64,000 nt of DNA from Lyophyllum atratum (lineage: Eukaryota; Basidiomycota; Agaricomycetes; Agaricales; Lyophyllaceae): assembly GCA_014905825.1 (NCBI GenBank), contig JACGCN010000027.1, positions 310,001-374,000 of the forward strand. Reading direction: 5' to 3'. Positions 14,800 to 26,600 of this stretch are shown here, piece after piece; positions within the stretch are counted from its first letter, which is position 1, and the number at the start of each line of letters is the position of its first letter. Made by a program: the position numbers and the translations under genes. The notes under the pieces are model-generated. The model was not told where the DNA came from. It made no database searches and was given only the letters and a program-made list of their open reading frames with translations.

Positions 14800-16587
14800 C
14801 TAAGTTCGAAAGTAAGTAAGATAAACCTCGGAACAGAAAACGAAGACTTGCATTATAGGATTAGATAGTTGAGTCTAAAATTGTCGGTAGCCTAGCCTAA
14901 GGCCAGATATAAGTATAGAGGAGCGTTCCACCCGCTGGAAGGCCAGAGCAGGCGATGAGGAGTGAAGTGAAGTAAGAGAATGCGGTTTGTGTACGACCGC
15001 GACGTCGACGCAACTGCCTGAGCCTCAACTCAAAATATTTCCACCGAAGACGTGGACTGGTCACGTGATGTAAACTATTTTAAGCACCACAATCGCCTCT
15101 GCCCCGTGGCCATTCATTTAAAACCACAATTTTCTGCCCCTCGATTGAATTGCTCAGGTAGTTGTTTGATACAATTTTTTTTTGTATGACAGTAAGCACT
15201 ACATGATTATCCGAACCGATACAGGTCTTCCTCTTGAAATATCTCCACTTTCAAGGCTTCTACCATGATATCCATCGTGATTTATCTTTTGTAACCACTA
15301 AACTTCGAGATCTAATTTTTTCCCTGCAGTCCAGGTCCCAGATTGCATCGTCGCGATGAACAAATCTCTCACCGCGCATTATTGGCAAGTACTGTTAGGA
15401 ACATACTCAGCAACTCCGGCCCACTTGCATCTCCTAAGGCTTTACTACCTCAGAGTTGCTTACGCTGGCAGATTTTCGCATTCATGCACTGTCCAGCGAC
15501 TCTCGCCCAGGTAAAAAGTAAACGACACTAGGTCCAGACAGGCTCTGAGATGACCCAAGCCGACCCCGTCGCACTGCGATACGCCTGATGGTGCTGGGAC
15601 TACCCATCCTCGAGCTGGTTGAGCTTCGTTCCTCTTCGCAATCCCCATTGGCATGGACGCTTCAGCATCGTAATAGTCATGGTTGAATATGCGGCAAAGC
15701 AATCCGGAGAACCACATACCCCACCTAGTCCAGAGGTGTCCTGAAGGCTCTTTCACTGAAGGATCCGATAAGACAAAGCAGAGCGACGCCAGGATACTTG
15801 GCAGAATTTCGGATGGCTTGCACCTACGATGACCGTCAGGTCGTCTAACGCGCAAAAGGTTATCTTCGTGTGCCCCATGTCGCTACAGAACCTTTTCTTT
15901 CACTAAATCCGTGGTTACAAAAGGCGATAGGAGGGCAAGCAACGCAAGCCAAGGAACCAAGCGAAAACCTTTGCCCACTTTGTGACCACAGCAATAAGGT
16001 GGGTACCCCGGCCTCCGCCACAAGTCGTTAGAAATGACAAAAGCAAGTCGGTCTGCCCAAAGATTTCAGAAGTAGACGCTGCCACCGACCAAATCCGCAG
16101 TACAGACCAAGTCAATCTTTTTATAGGGTGTCCACTCGGAGCGGTGACCATGACAATCTGTTGGTGGACTCGAGCAGTTCAGAGTTTAGTTTCCTCGAGG
16201 ATGTCGCCGTTTCCTCTTCATCGTAGGGACCAAGTAGGGACGCGTGCGTAATGGAGAACTTGGAGAGATGGTGTATATTTCTCGATATATTTGTCCTGCC
16301 CGAGATGACAGTCTCGTAGGCAATACCGTATGTGGAACACGCGTGTAGCGAAGCTCGGTGCTCATTGCGAAAGGGACGAAGAGCGAAGGAGGGGCCCTCA
16401 GGTCATGGATTTACGACAAAGTTCAAAGTGACGAAATCACTACCTGATTCTGCCAATTTTCCCACGTCAATTCACGTGAGATGCAGACGGCAAACACCGA
16501 AAAATATACACCATCGCGAAATAAGGTTTCAGCCACACTCAGCGTCGACCACGAAATTATTCCGCATCAGCCTCAAGACTTTCGACG
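14800..16587. other. Intergenic region between SPF1 and RPL38
   Basis: This 1.8 kb gap between divergent SPF1 and RPL38 holds both promoters and probably the first SPF1 exon. A run of T lies at about 15174-15182. Minus-strand open frames at 15460-15855 and 15915-16151 do not resemble a known family and are not called as genes. Confidence 0.4.
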
Positions 16588-17016
16588 ATGGCGAGTTCAC
16601 GTCCCTCCGTCGACCAGCCCCTTCTATAATGCTAACCCGCACGATCCTGTAGCCCAAGCAAATCCGCGACATCAAGGAGTTCATCAAAATCACGCAGAGG
16701 AAGGATGCTTCCCGTATGTTCGATCTACGCATAACTAGTGGTTATCGCGGCTAACGGGGTCTTTCAACTGTGCAGAGGCGCGCATAAAGAAGATTGCGCC
16801 GAGAGTCGCTGGCGGCAAGACACAGACCAAGTTTAAGGTCCGATGCTCGCGGTACCTCTACACACTATGCGTCGACGACCCAGAAAAGGCCGATAAGCTG
16901 CAGCAGAGTCTCCCTCCTGGTGCGTGCCTAATCAATGTCATCCAGACTCAGTATTGACGGAGGAAAATCCAGGTCTGACCGTGGTTGAGCTCGACAAGGT
17001 TCCCAAGAAAAAGTAA
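16588..17016 (+). CDS. RPL38: 60S ribosomal protein eL38
   Basis: Small protein of the large ribosomal subunit. Exons 16588-16590 (ATG alone), 16653-16713, 16776-16919 and 16973-17016 give 83 residues. The protein starts [19 protein letters not shown] and contains [17 protein letters not shown] and [13 protein letters not shown], all diagnostic of L38. It ends in a basic tail VPKKK. The first intron begins GCGAGT instead of GT; it has a good gctaac branch site and a TAG acceptor. No upstream in-frame alternative gives the conserved MPK start. The insert [11 protein letters not shown] in the middle is slightly longer than in animal L38. Confidence 0.94.
16591..16652 (+). other. GC-AG intron immediately after the RPL38 start codon
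   Basis: The 62-nt intron starts gcgagt, has the branch-site match gctaac at 16631 and ends ctgtag. It separates the ATG from the conserved [10 protein letters not shown]. Confidence 0.75.
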
Positions 17017-17171
17017 ACTGGGTCCTATATCTTGGGGCGATAGATTCTGGTGCAGCCAGCTCGCACGTCGAGGAGATGCTGGAGGGGTCATTATGCTCAT
17101 GTATGTTGGTCGGTAAAATTATGCATGCATGCCATATATCCATGATCAGGCAACCTGGCTCCTCAGCTCAC

Positions 17172-17191
17172 TTTCAGTTCAGTTCAGTTCA
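17172..17191. repeat. (TTCAG)x4 microsatellite
   Basis: Four perfect copies of ttcag lie between the 3' ends of the convergent RPL38 and site-2 protease genes, just before the protease stop codon. Confidence 0.85.
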
Positions 17192-17195
17192 GGAT

Positions 17196-19181
17196 CTACA
17201 AATATACGTTTATTATTCCAAGCAGCGTGTAGCTTGCGAAAAGGCCTATCGTGAATCTAGGAATAAAACGGCCTAGCATTCCCTTCCACCAAACTCGCCT
17301 CCTGGATCGCCGGCGTTCTTGGGGTAGCTGGGAGGCCTCCAGGTCATACTCGTCTCGGGCTTCATCGCTGCTGTCGTCGAAGGCCATTTGCAAAATTATC
17401 TTGAGGAATTGCGACCCATCCAAGTATGGGAGGGGTAAGAGATTGAAGAAGTATAGCGACAAGGTCCCCATCAAGAGATATCTGAGGCCATCAGTTGATT
17501 GAGCATCGAAATGAGTAGGGAGACCTACTCCCAGAAGATCTCAACGAAGAGAGGCAACCTAATTGGTATAATAGGGATTCTTGGTAGCAGAGTCCCAACC
17601 TGGACTGAGAAGAGTTCAGAAAAGGAGACCACCCACAACAAGGAGAAATTGTCTACCTTCCTCCCAAATCTCTCGCGAGGGACCGCTCCAAAGAATGACC
17701 TTTGCAGCGTTATCTTCTGATGCTGGATGCACCGTTAAGCGCAGCAACTGCTCGCTCCTGTCTGGTCGGACACAGATTGACGTTCCTGGACAATCCGCGG
17801 TAGATGTACACCTTTCCGTAGAGTTCGAAGAAGTCAAAATAGGTATAGAATCCAGGCATCCTTTATTTGAAGGTGAATCCATCGAGACAAAGCATGAGAG
17901 TCCTAGCGTCTTGTTGGTCGAACAGCAGGAGGCGTCGCCGTCTACGGAAAAAATGAAATGTCAACGGTGCACTGGAGCAGGATACATGCAGCTTACCCAG
18001 GGACCCTGCGCACCATCCTAAAGGGAGAGGTTTATCGCCTTGATCGAGATATGAAGACCAGGTATCGTAAGATGAGCTCTGAGAACCCAACGAAGTGTCG
18101 TCTAATGCGCTGATAACGGAGCCCAGAGGTAAATATTCGTGCAGAGGTGATTGCTGAATTCCAGATGAGGCTGGACTTAACTGTCATGGCGAAAGAAGAA
18201 GAGCTTACAGGATCAACCCCGATAACCACTCTCCCAAGTCCTGATACGTCATGATATCCAATTGCCCATAAAACACGCCCCAAACTTGTATAGCCAATGG
18301 AGAATAGCATACACCACAATACGAGGTTATGAAATGGACCCGCTCCGACTATTCGGGCCCGAGCGCGGGGTGCAAGGGCTTCCAATGCGGCATTTGGAAA
18401 TGTAACAAATGCCGACGGAACTGCAAGGGTGAATGATACGCCTGTATATAGTACTGGCAGAGATTCACTGAATATGTTTAAGCAACTGGGAAGATGAAAG
18501 GGAACATAGGGATCTCACATGGCTGCGGCAATGGCATGGCCGAACTCGTGCACTATCTGGGCCAGGAAAACTGCGAGAAGTATCACAGGGAGGTGAGCGA
18601 GTGGGACCGTCACGCCTGGTATCTGTATGGAAATGGAATTTGCGTCTGATTCCGGAAAGTACGCACAGAAGACAGGGTGAACGCACGATAGGCTTGATCC
18701 AAGATTCGTCCCTCAGGGTTTCGCCGCCATCCAACATGTCGAGATCGCGCTTCGCGAGGTTGCCGAGACTTTCGAGAGATGCGGGCAATGTATTCGATGT
18801 CAACACTTTCCTTGTCAAGGAGACGGCAGACATCCCGCTGGTCATGACAAGAAAGCCAAGTGCTCCCAGCATTCCGAGGAAACTCATGACGGAACCGAGG
18901 TCATAGACATGCTTCAATGCCTTGCGTAATCTGGGCCCTTTTTTGAGGGAAGTCGCGAGTAGGTCATGCGAGAGATTCCATGCGGTGGTCTGGATTCGTA
19001 GGTGCAGGCCTTTGAGTACGACTTGAGTTGTGGATTCATTCCAGACACTGCGCCGACGGTAGCGGGAGCTCGTGGAGGAGGGTAGCAGGGAGTGGACGTT
19101 GGAGGGTTTCAGAAGGTGGTGAATGGCATGTATTGCAGCCCAGATGAGTGTCAAGACCAGGAGAGGACTCACCAACGACAT
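17196..19181 (-). CDS. Site-2 protease (intramembrane zinc metalloprotease)
   Basis: Predicted multipass intramembrane protease of the S2P (M50) family, which releases membrane-bound transcription factors such as SREBP by cutting within a membrane helix. The zinc motif HEFGH (18536-18550) sits in a hydrophobic segment, QIVHEFGHAIAAAM. The second M50 motif, with the third zinc ligand, is in FNLLPLPYLDGSQFL near the C-terminus (about 17440). The N-terminus has the hydrophobic helix SLVSPLLVLTLIWAAIHAIHHLL and another at SVMSFLGMLGALGFLVM. Several introns interrupt the gene. I chose the ATG at 19181 (MSLVSPLL) because it precedes the first helix; an upstream exon is possible. Basidiomycete S2P acts on Sre1 in sterol and hypoxia response; that role here is inferred. 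Confidence 0.85.
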
Positions 19182-19414
19182 GCAACGGGCATGGAGTTCA
19201 AGGCACAAGCCTGATTTCGTTAGCCGGTACGCGGCGAAACGCGACGTCCAACTTTCTCAGACTCGAAAATCAATAAATCCCCTTCCCAGAGGTTGTATTC
19301 AATACAAAGTACTATAGTAGTCGAGAACGCAAGACTACAAAGTCCCTTCACCCGTCTGCGCCAGGCAGACAAGCTCAAAACGTCAAAAACCCTGCTGAAC
19401 ACCACGGCTACACG

Positions 19415-20333
19415 TTACACTATACTGTTGTTCGCCCGCACCCCATACGACTGATTATTATGCGAGAACGCGTAGCCAGTGCTGGTATTCTGGCCAGCGT
19501 GTGGGGCCGGATAAGAGGCGTAGGCTGGCACTGCGACAGGCGCCACGGTTACGCGAGGTTGGCTGATCGCGTTGATCATCTGCCTAGTCTCTTTCACCGA
19601 CATCTCGTCGTCTAGTTGCTCGACGTAGTTATCGACAATAACGTATGCATCTGGAAACACGGACTTAGTAGTGCAAGGCAGGCTTTAGGAAGCAACGTAC
19701 AGATCATGAACAACCAGATCACAATGTATATGGCGATAGTAAAGCCCTTGTATGCATTGACGCCATTCTTGCAAACGGCTTGAGTGAGTGAATCCGCTTG
19801 CCCGTTCAGGCATTTATCGACCGCCTGTTGCGAGTTCTTATTGAAAAGAGCCCAGAGCGAGTACGCGCCCGAGGCGATACTCAGGAGCAGGGTGACGAGC
19901 AACCCGACGCTGTATGCATGCACAGAGTTCCTGCTCTTGATCAAACAGCCGATAAAGCTTGGGGGCACTTTCAGCGAAATCTTCCAGGAAAAGAGATATT
20001 GGCGCATACCCAAATAGCGATAAAAGGGTCAAAATTGTAAAGAGGGAGGCATGGAGCCATAATCCAACGGTGTCAGGTACTGGAAGCGGATGTTTCCCTA
20101 GAGGCCTGTCAGATGCCTTGGTAAAATATGACAAGGGTAATGGACGTACAGAGCTGGGAAACCGCCATCCAGCCTACAATGCACACCAAGATCCCACCGG
20201 CGACACCGAGGAGAGACAAGATCTTTGCACAAAGCGTCAGAAAAGCAAAAACTTGTCGATCTGTGCAACTCACGAAGACACCGAAGCGAACAGGGATGCA
20301 ACAGCAGAATTTACGGGAACGAATGTAAGCCAT
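19415..20333 (-). CDS. Predicted four-helix membrane protein, function unknown
   Basis: The start is MAYIRSRKFCCCIPVRFGVF, where the Cys triplet next to the first helix could be lipidated. Four hydrophobic segments follow after intron removal, including SLLGVAGGILVCIVGWMAV, LHASLFTILTLLSLFG, SVGLLVTLLLSIASGAYSLW and IAIYIVIWLFMIC. The loop between helices three and four has two cysteines (DKCLNG, AVCKNG). The hydrophilic tail is rich in Ala, Pro, Tyr and Asn and ends RANNSIV. The layout is tetraspanin- or MARVEL-like, but I see no CCG signature, so no family is assigned. It is transcribed in the same direction as the S2P gene 233 bp downstream. Confidence 0.65.
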
Positions 20334-22055
20334 GTTTAGAGAATTGACGTTGATTGAAGAAGGTGAAAAATCAAAAAAGAATAGGAAGGGGGTTCGGGCG
20401 CAGCCACGATGGGGAGCCCATCGTTTGGACGCTGGTTTATATATCACAGCCCAAACGTTGGCGACGGCTGTGATCTTTGATCTCTAGTTTGAGGTCGTTG
20501 ATGGAACTGATGCGTTGCCGTTTACGTAACTAGAACAGGCGACTCCAACCATCTCCAACCATTGGAAATCTTCCTTTTGGGCTCGGCGCGGGGCAAAGGC
20601 TGTGTCCATATCAGATTTCAGCTGGATATCGCCTGCAGAGATGGGTGAACTGGTCAACCATCTGAAAGCTTGGGCTGCTCGGCGAGGAGACAAGCTACGG
20701 GGTACGTCGAGTACACCAGACGTACGTATTGCGTACGTACGTATAGCATGGCGTTGGCCTAGGTAAATCTCATATCCGATTCATCAGTCATGCGGCCTCA
20801 TGCGGCCTCGAGCCACAATTTGCATTAAATGTGGAGAAAGAGGGAACAAAGGATATCTTCGAAAATGCTGGAGCTCAAGACAAGGCCAAGGTGCTCCAAA
20901 AACAGCACGCACATATGACTTCGTAAAGACCGCTGAGGCTCACCATGGGAGACTGACTGTCGGGCGAGATGTCGAGTATGACCACCGGGTATGGCAAATC
21001 TGAATGGATGACCCTCGATCAATTGACCGGCGTTCGCAGCCCTATTGTAAGGCAGAGGGAGGGACCTAGAGGAACGGACCTTGAGAATGGCAGGAACAAG
21101 GTACCAAGATACAGGGAGGCATTATCTGGCGCTGTGAAAGTTCGGGAGAAGGGGAAAGGCATAGATCGGGAGGATGAGATTTGAAGCAGGCCTTGAAGTG
21201 TGAGAGGAACAAGCGTATGCAGGCGTCCATCGTCGAATATATATCTGTGAACAAAACCCGAAGCGTCAGGAGAATTATGTATGCAGTCGAGTGACAAGTG
21301 GACATTAAAAAGACGGATGGAGATACTTGTTCAACAGCGATATCAGTTCAGATACCATGTTGTAAATTTAGACCCCCCAGTAGGCCAGAACGCTAGATGA
21401 ACTTTGGACAATATATCGACCCTTCCCTGCGGGTCCGTCGCTGTGAGGATTACCGGGCTACGCCACCAATAGAAATGAAGGGATCCGTATCATCGACAAC
21501 CGGACGTCAACTTTCGCCGTGGACCCTGTCTATTGTTCGTGAGCGCGGATATTCCAAGAGAACTAATTGGTACCCACCGGAAAGCGTATTTCACCGCGTT
21601 GTAACACCGAGGTAGACATGGAAGAAGAGATGTTGCGGTGGTGGGGATCAGTTCTCTGTTTTGATTGCAGATCGAGAGCATCTGTGGGGAGCGTGTTACT
21701 AATCAAACACGTTCAGGGAGAACATCGGGATCCCCTGCAGGTGAGGTCTACTGGGAATAGCGAAGCCTGCATCCTCGAACGAACGAAGTACATGTAGTCG
21801 CCAGAACAAGCCGAAGTCATGCAACTTTAGGTGTCGATCGGACCAACGCCAGAGGCATGTGTTTGAAGCTGCCGCCCGATGGACGCCTAACGTATCTTAG
21901 CGCGCTCTGCTAGTACTTCCAGATTTGACGGTCAACCAGTCATAATTTCAATGCTTCAGAGCCTCAGTCAAAGGGTGTGCACTGCGGGCCTGCGGTGGTG
22001 GTTGATCATGGCATGCGGTGTCACGATTGTGTGACACCTCTCTTACGCTTCTACA
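20334..22055. other. 1.7-kb gene-free region between a membrane-protein gene and YKT6
   Basis: The promoters of the divergent flanking genes must lie here. I see a cluster of ACGT palindromes at 20719-20747 and a direct repeat of tcatgcggcc at about 20789-20809. Short open frames (for example 20800-21003 and 21397-21615 on the plus strand) do not match known proteins. Confidence 0.4.
20719..20747. repeat. Cluster of ACGTACGT palindromes
   Basis: The stretch cgtacgtattgcgtacgtacg contains overlapping self-complementary ACGT/GTAC units. It may be a hairpin or a binding-site cluster. No role is known. Confidence 0.6.
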
Positions 22056-22829
22056 ATGAAGATCTTCTCGATTTCTGTGGTTCTGGCACCACCTTCTGGC
22101 ACTTCAGTGATTCTCAGCAATGCCAGCGACCTCTCTTCATTCTCCTTCTATCAGAAAGGCTCGGTTGGCGAGTTTATGTCATTCTTCTCGAAGACTGTCG
22201 CAGAGCGGACTCCGCAAGGCCAGCGTCAGAGTGTTCAGGAGAATAACTATATAGCGCACGTTTACAACCGCGGAGGAGCAGAGCAACTTGCTGGTGAGTT
22301 GAAGTATGTCTTGACTGAACTCGAAGGCTGAGGGTATGACAATGGACAGGTGTCATCATCACAGACCAGGAGTATCCCGTTCGGCCAGCATTCTCTCTAT
22401 TGACCAAGTTGCTCGATGAATTTACCGCGAAAGTTCCCCAATCATCTTTCGACAACCCTGCTGCCATATCTTTCGCCGACATCACCACCTATATCCAGAA
22501 GTATCAGGATCCAAGGCAGGCGGATACCATCATGCGAGTACAGCAAGAATTGGACGAGACGAAGATCGTTCTCGTAAGTTAGCTGTGCCCTTCCACCAAG
22601 ACCTCGGTTCCACTGATTTCCCTTGACATAGCACAAAACGATCGAGTCGGTCTTACAACGAGGAGAGAAGCTTGACAATCTGGTCGATAGGTCGAACGCT
22701 CTATCAGCGCAGAGCAAGATGTTCTACAAGACAGCGAAGAAGGTATGTTGATATCAACTGTAGAAGGCCGCATCCATGGCTTATTTTGCGCGATTATCAC
22801 AGCAAAATTCCTGTTGCGTCGTCATGTGA
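22056..22829 (+). CDS. YKT6: R-SNARE Ykt6
   Basis: Lipid-anchored longin-domain SNARE acting in ER-Golgi, endosomal, vacuolar and autophagosome fusion. Exons 22056-22293, 22350-22573, 22632-22742 and 22803-22829 give 199 residues, almost exactly the length of yeast Ykt6. The longin domain begins [13 protein letters not shown] and includes [18 protein letters not shown] and [15 protein letters not shown]. The SNARE motif begins [19 protein letters not shown], with the zero-layer Arg in [15 protein letters not shown]. The protein ends NSCCVVM: the last Cys-containing CVVM box is the farnesylation signal and the preceding Cys the usual palmitoylation site. That entire box is on the 27-nt last exon. 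Confidence 0.97.
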
Positions 22830-23658
22830 GCTTGGGCGCTTTGCCTACCTCACCGATCCACCCGTGTTTCATGCTCGGAGCTCCATCATCATCCAATTCA
22901 CGCTAGAATCCCCGCACAGTGTGTCCTGTGCACAACCTCTCTGGATCTGTGCATGCACATTCAACCATCTGCATACCCCGGACTTAGCAATAATATATTT
23001 ATATCTCGCATATGTCAAACGCCTTCCTTTCCAATTGAAGATACATTCCTTTAACTTTACCAAAAGTTTTGGGTAAGGACCTCGGGGTACAAAAGGACCT
23101 AAGGTCCTTGACTTGCCTCGAGTCCTCGACCTTGGATTTAGATTACGGAAATGACGGAACCTTTGTGGTATGTATCATTGACATCTCCATGTGTCTAGCA
23201 GAGTCCTCCGTCAAATGCGTGCCGAGAGTGGGGATGGCAAATGATTCATTGGATGACCAGTTGTACATGCAGCGGCCGTTTAGGATTATTTCGGTCCTTG
23301 AGATCTACATAGCCCAGGAACAGCCTCTATGTAGGCATTGGGCCTGATCTTGGAAGAAAGATGATCAACTGAGCATCAACATCCGCCAAGAAGTTGATCG
23401 CCGATTTGTGGTGGTGCCTCAGGATGCTTTTGTGCGGTAACCTGCTCCGAGTGACAAGTTCCAACAGTTGGCGTCTACATTTTTGTGCAAGGAGCTTCAC
23501 ATCCTCCGACTCCATTGATTCCGACCTGATTATCAGTAGGCGCCGAGTGTTGATATCACATACTTACAGCGCGTTCGATTTAAAAACGCGCCATCTCCTC
23601 AGGTCCCCAGATCATCTCCCTTCCTTCTTACCGACCCCACACATTCTACCCAATAACC
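22830..23658. other. Intergenic region, YKT6 3' flank and Ppo promoter
   Basis: This 829 bp gap lies between two plus-strand genes. Short open frames (22869-23063 on the minus strand, 23069-23347 on the plus strand) do not look coding. A TA-rich element lies near the downstream end. Confidence 0.4.
23575..23590 (+). promoter_or_regulatory. Possible TATA-like element of the Ppo gene
   Basis: The sequence gatttaaaaacg lies about 75 nt upstream of the ATG at 23659 and is followed by a pyrimidine-rich stretch, a common start-site context in fungi. Tentative. Confidence 0.3.
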
Positions 23659-26600
23659 ATGCCTTCCGGTTTCCCCTTCATTGGCTTTGCAGCCAGTGTT
23701 GCAGACTTCTTCGCCAATAGCAACGCGCCGTACAACACCGACGGCGCGCATATAAGGAGCGATATCTATGGCGATAAAGTAAAAACATTCAAGGCTCTTA
23801 TCGAAAAGCCAGCCTTCGCGCTAGATGACCTGGTAACGGCTAGAACCACTTACTTGCCATTTATCTGCTGACACGAGCATTTGATCAGCCAGCCTACATC
23901 GATGCTATCAAGAATCAAAGCACAGTTGGTCTCGATGACCGCCAGCTCCTGGTAGGCAGTCCGTTGATCTTCATATGCACGCCATTATTCATATTTCTGT
24001 GATAGCTGGAAAAGGTTCTAGTCCTGATGTCGCGTTTACCGCCGGGCATGTCGAGGAAAGTCCAAGAGGCCGTTATCACGCTCCGTAGGTGTTGATCTGA
24101 TCGGTGTGGCAACGGAAGCTAATTCCAAATCTGACAGTGTACAATGATCTCCCCCATCCTCCCAACAGTTATGTGGGTCCGTATGATAGCAGATCTCCAG
24201 CCGTTGCCGGGCCATCCGTGAAATATGCATTCCGCTCAGCAGATGGATCCAACTATAACCCCCTCTTTCCATCCCTCGGCAAAGCCGGGGCACCCTATGC
24301 ACGCTCGGTCCCGGCGATCAAGACTGTACCCAAGCACGTGCTTCCTGATCCCGGCCTTGTCTTCGACACCCTACTTCGCCGAGAGGAGTTTATTGAGCAT
24401 CCCGGTGGGATTTCGAGTCTCTTTTTCGCTTTTGCAGACTTGGTTATCCACTCCATCTTCAACACCGATCACCACGATTGGACCATCAACCGGGCCAGCA
24501 GCTACCTCGACTTGAGTATTCTTTACGGAAGCTCTGAAGCTCAGGTTAACCAGGTTCGAAGGAAGGATGGGACAGGCAAGCTTTGGGACGATGTCTTCGC
24601 AGATAACAGGCTGCTCTTTATGCCTCCTGCCAGCTGTGCGCTTCTGGTTCTAATGAACCGCAATCACAATGTATGTGGCTTAAGAACCTAACTCAAGAAT
24701 GGCTCTTAAGGTTCTATGCAGTACATCGCGGAGAAGCTGTTAAACATCAATGAGAACGGCAACTTTGCATGGCCCCCTAAAAACGATGAACATCGTCGGG
24801 TCCAAGATGACGAGATATTCCATCGTACGCGGTTGGTCAACTGTGGATTCTTTATGAATATCATCTTGGGTGGTGCGTTTAGGCTCGTCATACAATGCCG
24901 TGGTCCAATTTTAAACGTTTTTCTAGACTACGTCGGTGCCATCCTAGCGCTCCCCCTCGACCAGTCTCCCTGGCGTCTTGATCCCTTGATGGTTAGTCTT
25001 CCATCTTATCGTTCCTTCTGTGTTCTGACGCTTTTCAGAACATGAGGCAATCCGATCACGCGGTTTCACGGCGTGGAGAAGGAAACGTCGTATCGGTCGA
25101 ATTCAACCTTCTTTACAGATGGCATGCAACGCTATCTGAAAAAGACGCGAAATGGACTGAAGAAGTGTTCGAGGCAGTGTTCCCGGGTAAGGATTTAAAG
25201 CAGGTCAGTAGTCTCATCTTCTCTGAACAGGAACGAGGCTCAGCGGCGAGACTTTACCTAGCTCTCAGCCAGCGACTTCAAGGAAGCAGCACATGCCCGG
25301 TTAATTCCCGATCCCGATGTCAAAAAGTGGAAATTCGGAGGGTACGTGCTGTTTTGATTCTTGCTAGGTTTTCGGCAGTGCTGATATCCCTTAATTAGAT
25401 TGGAGCGACAACAGAACGGACGCTTCAAGGATGATGATCTCGCACGAATTATTCAGGACGGGACGCAGAATTCTGCAGCCGCTTTCAGCTCGGGAGTTCC
25501 GGATGCCTTGAGGATTGTCGAGATACTTGCTATCGAGCAATCTAGGAGCTGGGGTACTTGCTCGGTTCGCCCAATACTATCACGTTCTATCTTCTGGCGT
25601 ATACTCACGTCCAATTTATCCTGCAGCTCAATGAATTCAGAAAGTTCCTAGGCTTAAAACGTAAGACATAAACCATTCAAAGTAAACAGGATCATCTCGA
25701 CTAACTAGACCGAAGCGCACAACACTTTCGAGGAATGGAATTCAGAGCCTCGCATTCATGTAAGCTACATAACATATGCACAACTCCAGAGCATAACCTC
25801 ATCACGCCTTACAGAACGCAGCGGCAGCCCTATACAAGGATATCGATAATTTGGAGTTACACGTAAGTTTTCGACATCGCTATGCCTTGTATCAAGCATG
25901 ACGTTTCTTCAAGGTTGGCCTTCAAGCAGAAGAAACCAAAGAATTCGCCCTTGGGGCGGGTCTGTGCCCGGGTTACACTATCTCGAGGGCTATCTTGGCT
26001 GATGCTGTTTCTCTTACTCGTGGGGATCGCTATTTCACCACCGAGTTCACCCGTTCGTCACTTTCTTCGATCAGCTTTTCTGTGCACGTCCTGAAGTAAG
26101 AGCCACCAGCGTACAACTGCACTTCCTGGGGATACAACGACTGCCAGTACGACCAGAAAGATGGCTCGTATGGTGGATTGCTTACGAAGCTTCTCTTCCG
26201 CACATTGCCTGATTACTACCCTGCTGGTTCCGCTTACGCTCACTTCCCGTTCATGGTACCCAGTTTTTTGAAGGATGAGCTGAGGTCCAGGGCTCCTGGC
26301 ATTGTTGATAAGTACGATTGGGAGCGACCTAGCCAACAGACCCCGACCATCTCGATTAAAAGCTTTGCGGGAGTTAAGGAGGTCCTCACAAATTCTGGCT
26401 TCATGTCGGCATACGATGATCGATTGCTCATAGTCGCTTCCGAAGGGCTGAAGGTATGAAGCCCTACCTGTGGTTTCAGCGCCTCTAATGGACAAGAATA
26501 CGCAGAAAATTCCGACCGAGCGTGACGGCCTCACGGCTTTGAACCAAGGCCGCGCCATCGTGGGGAAACTAATTCCCTCCACCCTATCCCACGATACGCA

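Noticed and set aside
15460..16151. Minus-strand gene between SPF1 and RPL38
   Set aside because: Two unrelated frames, no splice logic connecting them, and no known motif.
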